Source: DATJBC01 sp035515515 (GTDB lineage: Bacteria; Actinomycetota; Acidimicrobiia; Acidimicrobiales; UBA8190). Taken from it: a DNA stretch of 7,750 nt. Positions 1 to 5,720 of this stretch are shown piece by piece. The stretch's first letter is position 1. Each line of letters starts with the position of its first letter. The notes below the pieces were generated by a model, which was not told the DNA's origin, made no database searches, and saw only the letters and a list, made by a program, of their open reading frames with translations. The translations under genes and the position numbers were made by a program. The stretch lies in assembly GCA_035515515.1 (NCBI GenBank), contig DATJBC010000104.1:1-7750 (forward strand), read 5' to 3'.

Positions 1-626
1 AGCGCCCGGGTGGGGAGCGGCAGCTTGGCGTGCAGAGACGCGAAGAACGTCTTGAACCGGGGGAGCACGAAGCCCGTGATGACCACCACGGCGACCACCG
101 ACAGCACCAGCACGATTCCCGGGTAGATGAGCGCCGAGGTGATCTTGCGCTTGGCCTCGCTGTCGCGCTCGATGTACTCGGCCAGCTGCTCGAGGACGGT
201 GTCGAGGTTGCCGGTCAGCTCGGCGGAGCGGAGGATGCCGAGGTAGTAGGGGGGGAACGCCTCGGGATGCGCCTCGGCGGCGCTGGCGAAGGTCTCGCCC
301 GCCCGCAGGGCGTCGGCCATCTCCGACAGGATGCGCTGGAACGCCTTGGACCCGACCTCCTCGGAGAGGACGTCGAGCGCCTCCAGCATGGGGATGCCCG
401 CCCGCATGAAGACGGCCAGCTGGCGGGAGAAGTGCATGAGCTCCCGACGCGGCACCTTCTCCTTGGTGATCTCGAACTGCAGGAGGCCGCGCTGCTCGGA
501 CACCTGGATGGGCGCCAGGTCACGGTCGATCAGGGCCCGGCGGGCCAGGCTGGCGGTGAGGGCGTCCTCGATCCCGGTGATCGTCGAGCCGTCGGGCGAG
601 ATGGCGGTGAACTTGAACTTGGCCAT
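1..626 (-). CDS. pilC: Type IV pilus inner-membrane platform protein PilC (type II secretion F family), N-terminal part, cut by window edge
   Basis: I translated this by hand from the ATG at 624-626 and it stays open for 208 codons to the window edge. PilC/GspF proteins form the inner-membrane platform on which the pilus ATPases act. Residues 1-60 form the usual N-terminal region (MAKFKFTAIS, then DALTASLARRALIDRDL). The first T2SSF cytoplasmic domain follows at about 62-165, with the family signatures FSRQLAVFMRAGIPMLEAL and RSAELTGNLDTVLEQLAEYI. The first membrane segment is at about 168-188 (YPGIVLVLSVVAVVVITGFV). Full-length relatives are about 400 residues, so roughly half is visible. 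The start is 7 bp past the pilB stop. I see no good Shine-Dalgarno there, only a weak GAGA, so translational coupling to pilB is likely. The family assignment is secure. Whether it serves a pilus or another type IV filament machine depends on genes outside the window. Confidence 0.95.
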   Translation of the reverse strand, partial: MAKFKFTAISPDGSTITGIEDALTASLARRALIDRDLAPIQVSEQRGLLQFEITKEKVPRRELMHFSRQLAVFMRAGIPMLEALDVLSEEVGSKAFQRILSEMADALRAGETFASAAEAHPEAFPPYYLGILRSAELTGNLDTVLEQLAEYIERDSEAKRKITSALIYPGIVLVLSVVAVVVITGFVLPRFKTFFASLHAKLPLPTRA

Positions 627-633
627 GGTCGTC

Positions 634-2436
634 TCAGGCCGCGTAGATGGAACGGACGACCTCGGAGATCGTCGTGATGTCGTCGGTGATGAGCTGGATC
701 GCCTCGTCACGCAGCGTGCGCATTCCCTGCGACACCGCCATGCGCTGGAGCTCGTCCTGGGTTGCCCAACCCACGATGAGCCGTTTGATCTCCGGGGTGA
801 TCCGCATCAGCTCGAACACGCCGATGCGGTCCCGGTAGCCGGTTCCCGCACAGAAGTTGCAGCCCTCGCCCTGGAAGAACTGGGCCTTGGGCAGGCCACC
901 GCTCTCCTCATAGAAGGCGAGCTCCTCGTCCTTGGGCTCGTAGGGGGTCTTGCACGTCTGGCACATGCGGCGCACCAGGCGCTGGCTGACCACCGCCAGC
1001 ACCGACGAGGCCACCAGGAACGACTCGATGCCCATGTCCAGGAACCGGTGCAGGGCGGCCGCGGAGTCGGTGGCGTGCAGCGACGACAGGACGAGGTGCC
1101 CGGTGAGGGCCGACTGCACGGCGATGCGGGCCGTCTCCACGTCCCGGATCTCGCCCACCAGGATCACGTCTGGGTCCTGGCGGAGGATGGAGCGAAGCCC
1201 GTTGGCGAAGGTCATGCCGGCCTGCTCGTTGGTCTGGATCTGGTTGATGGAGGGGAAGACGTACTCGACCGGGTCCTCGATGGTCATGATGTTGCGGCTG
1301 GGATCGTCGATCTCGGTCAACGCCGCGTACAGCGTGGTGGTCTTGCCGCTCCCCGTGGGGCCCGCGCACAGCACCATCCCGAACGGTGAGCGTACGAGCC
1401 GGGTGAACACCTCATGGGTGTCCGGCGGCATGCCCAGGTCGCTCATGCGGAACAGCGACCGGCTCTTGTCGAGGACCCGCAGCACGCAGCTCTCGCCCCA
1501 GATCGTCGCCACCGTCGACACGCGGATGTCGATCTCGCGCCCGTCCACCGACATGGTGATCTGCCCGTCCTGGGGTCGCCGGCGCTCGACGATGTTCATG
1601 TCGGCCATGATCTTGAGCCGGCTCACGAGGGCGGGCGCCATCGACGTCGGCAGTTCCACGGCGTCGTGCAGGGCGCCGTCGATGCGGTAGCGGACCCGCA
1701 GCTGCTGCCCCTGGGGCTCGATGTGGATGTCCGAGGCGCGGTCGCGCATGGCCTGGGTGATGAGCAGGTTGACGACCTGGACCACCGGGGCGTCGCTGGC
1801 CTGGACGATCTGCACCGGCGCGTCGGCGGCCCGCCTGGGCACGTCGCTCGTCTCCTCGAAGGCCCGGACGTGCTCGTCGATGCTGCCCAGGGCCCGGTAC
1901 GAGGTGTCGATGGCCCGCTGCACGTCCGAGCGTGGGGCGATGACGAGTCGCACGACCCGGCCACAGGCGTTGGCCAGCGTCTTGGCCAGCTCGGGGTTGG
2001 GGTCGGCGACGGCGATGGTGATCCCGGTGTCGTCCACCACGATGGGCACCGCCATATGGGCACGGGCCACGCTCTCCGACAGGGCGTCGATGGCCTCGGC
2101 CGTGGGTGTCTGCTGGGAGAGGTCGACGATGGGGACCAGCAGCTGTTGCGACAGTGCCTGGGCCAGGTCCCGCTCGCTGATGGCGCCGAGGTCGACAAGG
2201 GTCGCGCCGATGCGCCGTCCCGACGTCGACTGCTGGATCAGCGCCTCGGCCAATTGGTCGTGCGTGATGACTTGCGTGGACACGAGCAGCTGCCCGAGCT
2301 GGTTGCGAGGGACGGCCTGGGCGTGGATGGGCAGCGCGCCCGCCGGTGGCGCGCTGGCGGGTGGCGCGCTGACAGGCTCGACGGGGGCGTCCTCGGTAAC
2401 CGACGACCCCCGGTCGTTGTCCTTGCGCAGTCTCAT
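634..2436 (-). CDS. pilB: Type IV pilus assembly / type II secretion ATPase PilB (GspE family) with N-terminal MshEN-like domain
   Basis: This hexameric cytoplasmic ATPase powers pilus extension by driving pilin assembly through PilC. In 600-residue numbering: a Pro/Ala-rich linker at about 17-43, an MshEN-type domain at about 45-145, then the T2SSE ATPase domain. The Asp box is at 232-241 (DRASDIHIEP), Walker A at 359-366 (GPTGSGKT), Walker B at 423-432 (DVILVGEIRD) and the His box around 447-456 (LHAT). A four-cysteine zinc site uses C492, C495, C526 and C529, as is usual for PilB/GspE and absent from PilT. I chose the ATG at 2434-2436 because GGGAG lies 5 nt upstream. An in-frame ATG at 2446-2448 would add four residues but lacks a clear Shine-Dalgarno. 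All key ATPase residues are present and the length is normal for the family. pilC follows directly, with no pilT between them. Confidence 0.97.
   Translation of the reverse strand: MRLRKDNDRGSSVTEDAPVEPVSAPPASAPPAGALPIHAQAVPRNQLGQLLVSTQVITHDQLAEALIQQSTSGRRIGATLVDLGAISERDLAQALSQQLLVPIVDLSQQTPTAEAIDALSESVARAHMAVPIVVDDTGITIAVADPNPELAKTLANACGRVVRLVIAPRSDVQRAIDTSYRALGSIDEHVRAFEETSDVPRRAADAPVQIVQASDAPVVQVVNLLITQAMRDRASDIHIEPQGQQLRVRYRIDGALHDAVELPTSMAPALVSRLKIMADMNIVERRRPQDGQITMSVDGREIDIRVSTVATIWGESCVLRVLDKSRSLFRMSDLGMPPDTHEVFTRLVRSPFGMVLCAGPTGSGKTTTLYAALTEIDDPSRNIMTIEDPVEYVFPSINQIQTNEQAGMTFANGLRSILRQDPDVILVGEIRDVETARIAVQSALTGHLVLSSLHATDSAAALHRFLDMGIESFLVASSVLAVVSQRLVRRMCQTCKTPYEPKDEELAFYEESGGLPKAQFFQGEGCNFCAGTGYRDRIGVFELMRITPEIKRLIVGWATQDELQRMAVSQGMRTLRDEAIQLITDDITTISEVVRSIYAA
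2345..2371. repeat. 15-bp-period tandem repeat inside the pilB N-terminal linker
   Basis: The 12-mer GGTGGCGCGCTG occurs exactly at 2345-2356 and 2360-2371 on the plus strand. On the coding strand it gives the repeated residues SAPPASAPPA in the Pro/Ala linker before the MshEN-like domain. The period of five codons keeps frame, so copy number could vary without breaking the gene. Confidence 0.7.
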
Positions 2437-2625
2437 TCCCACTCCCATCGTCGACGCTCGGTCAGGGTTCAGGCCGATCGTCCCGGTTGCATCCCGGAGC
2501 GGGTGCGGCGGTGCCTGCGCGGCCCTGTCCCGAACAGTAGCGGTTGCCTTTCACGGTGCTGACCAGGGATGTTGTGCAGCGGCTGGCCGGCCACGCATTC
2601 GTCGGCGACGACGTGGGCATGTCCC

Positions 2626-2662
2626 GTCACAGCGGCTCATCCTGGCCGCCACGGGTCACAGC
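2626..2662. repeat. Direct repeat GTCACAGC upstream of pilB
   Basis: The 8-mer GTCACAGC occurs exactly at 2626-2633 and 2655-2662, 29 bp apart start to start. The minus strand reads GCTGTGAC. The second copy sits in the loop of a small ACGGG/CCCGT inverted repeat. The copies could be paired binding sites for a regulator of pilB. TGTGA resembles a CRP-family half-site, but the matching second half is absent, so the function is inference. Confidence 0.3.
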
Positions 2663-2699
2663 CCCGTCTATCTGGCCCCAACAAACGATCAACTGCCGA

Positions 2700-2714
2700 G
2701 GCCCGAAACGGGCC
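2700..2714. repeat. Perfect 6-bp hairpin GGCCCG-AAA-CGGGCC
   Basis: The arms at 2700-2705 and 2709-2714 are exact inverted copies with a 3-nt loop. Neither strand has a U-run after it, so it is a poor intrinsic terminator. It lies in the presumed pilB promoter/leader region. Confidence 0.4.
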
Positions 2715-2764
2715 ATGTGGCCAGGAGAATCGCGAACTCTCGGGGAGTGCGAAACCAGTCACTT

Positions 2765-2792
2765 CCCGTCGTGGGGGCCCCGCCCCGACGGG
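2765..2792 (-). terminator. Possible U-less hairpin terminator after the 69-residue gene
   Basis: CCCGTCG (2765-2771) pairs perfectly with CGACGGG (2786-2792). An inner GGG/CCC stem (2773-2775 with 2783-2785) extends it past a one-base bulge to a 7-nt loop. It lies about 120 bp past the stop of the small minus-strand gene and before pilB. No U-tract follows on the minus strand, so a terminator role is tentative. It could equally be leader structure for pilB. Confidence 0.25.
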
Positions 2793-2912
2793 CCCGACGG
2801 CCGTACGGGGGTCCCGGTCAGGGCGACCCGCGCCGGAACCGGACCGACCCGAGGAAATGGTTCGTCATAGCAAGGATCGGAGGCGGGCCGGGAGGCGCCC
2901 CGCAGGCGGGGG

Positions 2913-3122
2913 TCAGGGCCCGCCGGCCTGTTTCCTCGGAGGCTTCTCGGGGGCCTCGGCGACGCGCACCGACGCACCGCCCGGTGGCGGCTTCTTGCGC
3001 TTGGCCCGGAGCCGGCCGAACGGGCCCCCGCGGAGACGACCATGCTTCTTGGGGCCGTCCCCGCCGCTCCCCTCAGGGTCGAGGGACCACGTCGGTGGCA
3101 GCACCCAGACTCGCCGTGTCAT
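2913..3122 (-). CDS. Unrecognised small basic Gly/Pro-rich protein, 69 aa
   Basis: I do not recognise this protein. The start is well supported: the ATG at 3120-3122 is preceded by AAGGAGG (plus-strand CCTCCTT at 3128-3134) with a 5-nt spacer, the best Shine-Dalgarno in the window. Most codons end in G or C, as in neighbouring genes. The product begins MTRRVWVLPPTWSL, then becomes low-complexity: 12 Gly and 12 Pro, with 16 Lys/Arg against 5 Asp/Glu (net about +11), concentrated in GRLRAKRKKPPP at about 38-47. There is no cysteine, signal peptide or membrane segment. The composition would suit a disordered nucleic-acid- or ribosome-binding protein, but that is inference from charge alone. It lies 147 bp past the CAP-protein gene and about 475 bp before pilB, all on one strand. 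An in-frame ATG at 3189-3191 gives 92 residues but bypasses the Shine-Dalgarno. Confidence 0.7.
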   Translation of the reverse strand: MTRRVWVLPPTWSLDPEGSGGDGPKKHGRLRGGPFGRLRAKRKKPPPGGASVRVAEAPEKPPRKQAGGP

Positions 3123-3127
3123 GCGAG

Positions 3128-3134
3128 CCTCCTT
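3128..3134 (-). promoter_or_regulatory. Strong Shine-Dalgarno AAGGAGG for the 69-residue gene
   Basis: The minus strand reads AAGGAGG, then five bases, then ATG. It decides the start at 3122 over the longer in-frame option and is the main evidence that this short ORF is translated. Confidence 0.75.
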
Positions 3135-3208
3135 GCAGCCAAGGCCCGACGTGGATTGCCCCCCCACCTCGGTGCCACAACACCCGATCAACCCAGGCCC
3201 ACAGGCTG

Positions 3209-3224
3209 CCGCGGCTTCCCGCGG
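3209..3224 (-). terminator. GC hairpin after the CAP-protein gene, possible terminator
   Basis: CCGCGG at 3209-3214 and again at 3219-3224 form a perfect 6-bp stem with a 4-nt loop (GAAG on the minus strand). It lies about 45 bp past the CAP-gene stop and before the next minus-strand gene. No U-tract follows, so termination is only a possibility. Confidence 0.25.
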
Positions 3225-3269
3225 GTGTCAACCACGGTGGCGGGCGGGAGGGTCGGAAGGCGGGGGCGC

Positions 3270-4244
3270 TCAGGACAGGTAGGCCGACTCCTGCTGCCAG
3301 GTGAAGTCGACGGCGGGCGCGCCCGAGGTCTCCACGAGGAGCTCGGCCAGGCTGGGGTAGCCCTTGTACCCCCCGGCGGCGAAGCCGGTGCCCATGAGGC
3401 AGTCCCGGCAGGGCAGTGCCAGCAGCACGTTCTTGCGATGCCCCCAGCACCCCGATTGGTTGCCCGGCGCGCAGTCGACGTTGGCCGAGCCCATGCCGTC
3501 GTCGTACATCCAGTAGTAGAGGGCCTCGAGGGGGTTGCCCACGGCGCCCGCCCAGTTCGACCCGTACTCCCGCATCGGGAACCCCGACGGCGGGGAGGGG
3601 TCGGTGGCCCGGTCCGCCCCGGCCTGGGCGGCCTGGTCGAGGGCGCTGGCCATGGCGCTCAGCGCCGGCAGCCCCCGGGCGGTGCGCTCCAGGTTGGTGG
3701 ACACGAAGACCTGTTCCTGGGGGGTGAGGCCGGACCAATTGGAGGGGAGCACCATGGGCCCGAGCCCCTCGGCCGCCCGGCCGTGGGCGATGGCCGCCAG
3801 GGCGGCGCCGACGCAGCCCGCCGAGTCGTCGTACTGGGTCCCCGAGCAGCTCTGCAGGAAGTTGGGCTGCGGGGCGATGTTGGCGGCGGGCACCGCCGGG
3901 GGGACCAGTCCCCTCGTGGGCGCGGGCCGCGGGGCGGGGGCCCGGGCGGGCGCCGGGGGCCGGGTGGTGGGCGGAGCCGCCGGGGCCGTCGTGGTGGGCG
4001 TGGGCGCGGTCGTGGTGGTCGAGGGTGGCACCGTGCTGGTCGTCGTGGGGGGCGCCAGGCGCTTGGGGTTGCCGGCCGCGGTCACCAGGGCGCGCGTCGT
4101 CGGCCCTGCCTGGACGGGGGCGGGGTGCAGGACGAGGAGCGTGAGCAGGAGAAGCTCCGCCACGGCCACCAGGTAGCCGGTGCGCAGCCAGCTCGGCCCC
4201 GGGGCGCGCTCCTCCGTCGGCCCCGGGAGGGGTTCGCCGGGCAT
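3270..4244 (-). CDS. Membrane-anchored, Thr/Pro-linker CAP (SCP/PR-1-like) domain protein
   Basis: CAP-superfamily proteins are extracytoplasmic; bacterial members are mostly of unknown activity. This 324-residue protein has a short cytoplasmic head (1-20), one hydrophobic segment at about 23-40 (YLVAVAELLLLTLLVLH), a Thr/Pro/Ala linker at about 64-120 that could span a cell wall, and a CAP domain at about 170-310. The domain shows VSTNLERTARGL (181-191) and the bacterial CAP signature CWGHRKNVLL (266-275), with His269. Six cysteines (133, 144, 258, 266, 279, 282) lie outside the membrane and could form disulfides. The usual first His and the GENIA-type Glu are not evident: the matching stretch reads YGSNWAGAVG (227-236), so the canonical metal tetrad seems degenerate. 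The segment after Gln44 could be a cleaved signal peptide or an uncleaved anchor. The ATG at 4242-4244 has no clear Shine-Dalgarno, and I found no alternative in-frame start just upstream. Confidence 0.85.
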   Translation of the reverse strand: MPGEPLPGPTEERAPGPSWLRTGYLVAVAELLLLTLLVLHPAPVQAGPTTRALVTAAGNPKRLAPPTTTSTVPPSTTTTAPTPTTTAPAAPPTTRPPAPARAPAPRPAPTRGLVPPAVPAANIAPQPNFLQSCSGTQYDDSAGCVGAALAAIAHGRAAEGLGPMVLPSNWSGLTPQEQVFVSTNLERTARGLPALSAMASALDQAAQAGADRATDPSPPSGFPMREYGSNWAGAVGNPLEALYYWMYDDGMGSANVDCAPGNQSGCWGHRKNVLLALPCRDCLMGTGFAAGGYKGYPSLAELLVETSGAPAVDFTWQQESAYLS

Positions 4245-4452
4245 CGCGGTGATATCGGCAAGGCCCCAGGGCCACCTGAGCGTGCCCCGGCCCCGGTGGC
4301 GGTGTTGTGCGTCCCGTGGGTTCCCCGGGCACGGCTCCGGTACAGCGAGCGGAGGGCCCGCGCATTACGTGCCGTGGCGCTCGCCACGGGGCACAATTCG
4401 AAGGGCTCGGCGCGCCGCACGGCGCGGGGGATCGGGCGAGCGGAGGGTCGGC
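4245..4452. promoter_or_regulatory. Divergent intergenic region between the CAP gene and the 77-residue gene
   Basis: This 208-bp region lies between divergently transcribed genes, so it should contain promoters in both directions. I see no convincing -10/-35 pair on either strand. Its clearest structure is the imperfect inverted repeat at 4369-4394. Confidence 0.5.
4369..4394. repeat. Imperfect inverted repeat/hairpin in the divergent promoter region
   Basis: CCGTGGC (4372-4378) pairs exactly with GCCACGG (4383-4389) around a 4-nt loop. GTG (4369-4371) then pairs with CAC (4392-4394) after a 2-nt bulge. It lies about 60 bp before the GTG start of the 77-residue gene. It could be a dimeric regulator's operator or a 5'-leader hairpin. 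The sequence alone does not decide. Confidence 0.45.
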
Positions 4453-4686
4453 GTGATCGACGAGACAGCGCACCGCAACCTGCTGGCCGCCCTCGACGTC
4501 GCCATCAGCAAGTGCATCGATGCCTACAACATCGCCTCGGAGGCCGGCGACGAGGACCTGACCGGCCTGGCCCGGCAGCGCATCCTCGACCTCCAGGAAT
4601 TCCGGGACGTCGTACGGGCCCGGCCCACCCGCCCCACCCGGTGGCTGTTCGCCCGGACGCGGCGCGGCGACTCCCGGTCGCCCTGA
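4453..4686 (+). CDS. Unrecognised small, probably helical protein, 77 aa
   Basis: I do not recognise this family. The GTG at 4453-4455 follows GGAGGG (4442-4447) with a 5-nt spacer, which fixes the start. The open frame extends further upstream but overlaps the CAP-gene promoter region without a better start. Residues 5-30 (through NLLAALDVAISKCIDAYNIA) and 32-56 (through LTGLARQRILDLQEFRDVV) look like two amphipathic helices, probably a helical hairpin. The tail from about 57 is basic (RARPTRPTRWLFARTRRGD). There is one cysteine (Cys21), no signal peptide and no membrane segment. It is the first gene of the rightward block, 52 bp ahead of the reductase, and may be co-transcribed with it. A small regulatory or scaffolding protein is conceivable, but nothing in the sequence shows a function. 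Confidence 0.72.
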   Translation: MIDETAHRNLLAALDVAISKCIDAYNIASEAGDEDLTGLARQRILDLQEFRDVVRARPTRPTRWLFARTRRGDSRSP

Positions 4687-4738
4687 GGCCGAGGCTGCCC
4701 CCGGGCGCGGGCGGCCCCGACGCGGCGATGATGGGCCG

Positions 4739-5542
4739 GTGGACAAGGTCGCCATCGTCACCGGGGCCTCCGCCGGGATCGGGCGGGCCTGTGCCGATCG
4801 GCTCTGCCGCCGGGGGTGGACGGTGGTGGGGACGAGCCGCCGGGGGACCTCGTCGGGGGAGTGGGCGGGGCTGGTCATGGACGTCGACCAGGACGCCTCG
4901 GTGCGCGCCGGGGTGGCCGAGGTCCTCGCCCGCCACGGGCGGGTGGACGCCGTGGTGGCCGGCGCGGGATGGGGGCTGGCCGGCGCCGTCGAGCAGACCG
5001 CCGTGGACGAGGCCAAGGCGCAACTCGAGACCAATTTCTGGGGCGCGGTGCGGATCGTCCAGGCCGTGCTCCCGGCCATGCGTGCCCGGGGGGAGGGCCG
5101 GCTGGTGCTCATGAGCTCCATCGGCGGCGTGGTGGCGCTCCCCTTCCAGGGGTTCTACAGCGCGAGCAAGTTCGCCCTGGAGGGGCTGGGGGAGGCCCTC
5201 GCCTACGAGGTCGCCCCGTTCGGGATCAGCGTGACGCTGGTGCAGCCGGGCAACGTCCGGACCGAATTCACCGCCAACCGCAGGACGACGGCGGCGTCGC
5301 AGGCGGGCGACGCCTACCGCGCCGCCCTCGACGGCGCCGTCGGGCTCATGGCGCGTGACGAGGCCAACGGAGTCGACCCCGACGACGTGGCGGCCGTGGT
5401 GGAGCGCGTCCTGGGGGCGCGGCGCCCGCCGCGGCGCGTGTCGGTGGGCAAGATGGGCGAGCGCATCGGGATCGCCGCCAAGCGTGTCCTGCCCTTCCGC
5501 GTCTTCGAGGCGGCCGCCAAGGGGAGCCTCGGCGTCACCTAG
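4739..5542 (+). CDS. Classical short-chain dehydrogenase/reductase (SDR), probably NADP(H)-dependent
   Basis: SDRs are cytosolic Rossmann-fold oxidoreductases acting on alcohol/ketone substrates. This 267-residue protein has the cofactor loop TGASAGIG (8-15) and paired Arg34-Arg35 after the second strand (GTSRR), which in classical SDRs favours NADP(H). MDVD (47-50) ends the third strand. The active site reads Asn99, Ser127, Tyr140 and Lys144 (YSASK). The usual NNAG motif is AGAG here (74-77), an uncommon substitution. The C-terminal stretch (KRVLPFRVFEAAAKGSLG) resembles the 17-beta-hydroxysteroid-dehydrogenase-like SDR branch, which does not establish a substrate. The GTG at 4739-4741 is the only plausible start: nearby ATGs at 4728 and 4731 are out of frame. 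Its Shine-Dalgarno is weak. It sits 52 bp after the 77-residue gene and 178 bp before the acyltransferase, so a lipid-related role is possible. Confidence 0.92.
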   Translation: MDKVAIVTGASAGIGRACADRLCRRGWTVVGTSRRGTSSGEWAGLVMDVDQDASVRAGVAEVLARHGRVDAVVAGAGWGLAGAVEQTAVDEAKAQLETNFWGAVRIVQAVLPAMRARGEGRLVLMSSIGGVVALPFQGFYSASKFALEGLGEALAYEVAPFGISVTLVQPGNVRTEFTANRRTTAASQAGDAYRAALDGAVGLMARDEANGVDPDDVAAVVERVLGARRPPRRVSVGKMGERIGIAAKRVLPFRVFEAAAKGSLGVT

Positions 5543-5611
5543 CGCACGGCCCTGCCACGAGCTCGCCCGGGGCCGGGTCGGGGCGCCGTCGGCGATGTCA
5601 CGGTTTCTTCT

Positions 5612-5644
5612 CGCGAAGTTGTGGCCACCATGGCCAATTTCGCG
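5612..5644. promoter_or_regulatory. Interrupted palindrome upstream of the acyltransferase gene (candidate operator)
   Basis: TGGCCA (5622-5627) and TGGCCA (5631-5636) flank CCA. Outside them, CGCGAA (5612-5617) matches TTCGCG (5639-5644) in inverted orientation, with 4 and 2 unpaired bases between inner and outer arms. That gives 12 paired positions in 33 bp, about 77 bp before the acyltransferase ATG. No U-tract follows, which argues against a terminator for the reductase gene. A dimeric repressor's operator fits the position. Confidence 0.45.
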
Positions 5645-5691
5645 CCGTGCGTCGGCCAGAATGGCGGGCGCGCGGCGGGTGTTCGCGACTC

Positions 5692-5705
5692 TGTCATGTG
5701 TCATG
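5692..5705. repeat. Exact tandem 7-bp repeat TGTCATG just before the acyltransferase Shine-Dalgarno
   Basis: TGTCATG occurs back to back at 5692-5698 and 5699-5705. The second copy ends four bases before the GGGAG ribosome-binding site. It may be chance or part of the leader. Confidence 0.4.
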
Positions 5706-5720
5706 CGAAGGGAGACGCGC

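Larger units (their letters stand above)
2437..2912 (-). other. Gene-poor leader and intergenic region upstream of pilB
   Basis: These 476 bp separate the 69-residue gene from pilB. Several ORFs cross the region but none has both a credible Shine-Dalgarno and a recognisable product. It holds a perfect GGCCCG-AAA-CGGGCC hairpin (2700-2714), a stronger hairpin at 2765-2792, a TGGCCGGCCA palindrome at 2584-2593, and two copies of GTCACAGC at 2626-2633 and 2655-2662. The pilB promoter is expected here. The best -35 candidate on the minus strand is TTGATC at about 2684-2689, but no good -10 pairs with it. I looked for a class I cyclic-di-GMP riboswitch and did not find its conserved core. Confidence 0.5.

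Noticed and set aside
2449..2580. Possible class I cyclic-di-GMP riboswitch in the pilB leader (a GTGAAAGGCAACC-like stretch on the minus strand)
   Set aside because: The resemblance is limited to a few bases. The conserved core and tetraloop-receptor elements of that class are not present in order.
2759..3043. Minus-strand 94-residue ORF starting inside the 69-residue gene
   Set aside because: It overlaps the small gene in another frame, I noted no Shine-Dalgarno for it, and its composition is that of a shadow frame.
1414..3304. Long plus-strand open frames opposite pilB and its leader
   Set aside because: They are antisense to a complete, motif-confirmed PilB and have Arg/Ala/Gly-rich low-complexity translations typical of shadow frames in GC-rich DNA.
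3042..5121. Very long open frames on both strands (about 680 residues) spanning the CAP and SDR genes
   Set aside because: They overlap two well-supported genes and cross the divergent intergenic region. Their translations are low-complexity Pro/Gly/Arg runs with no domain signature.
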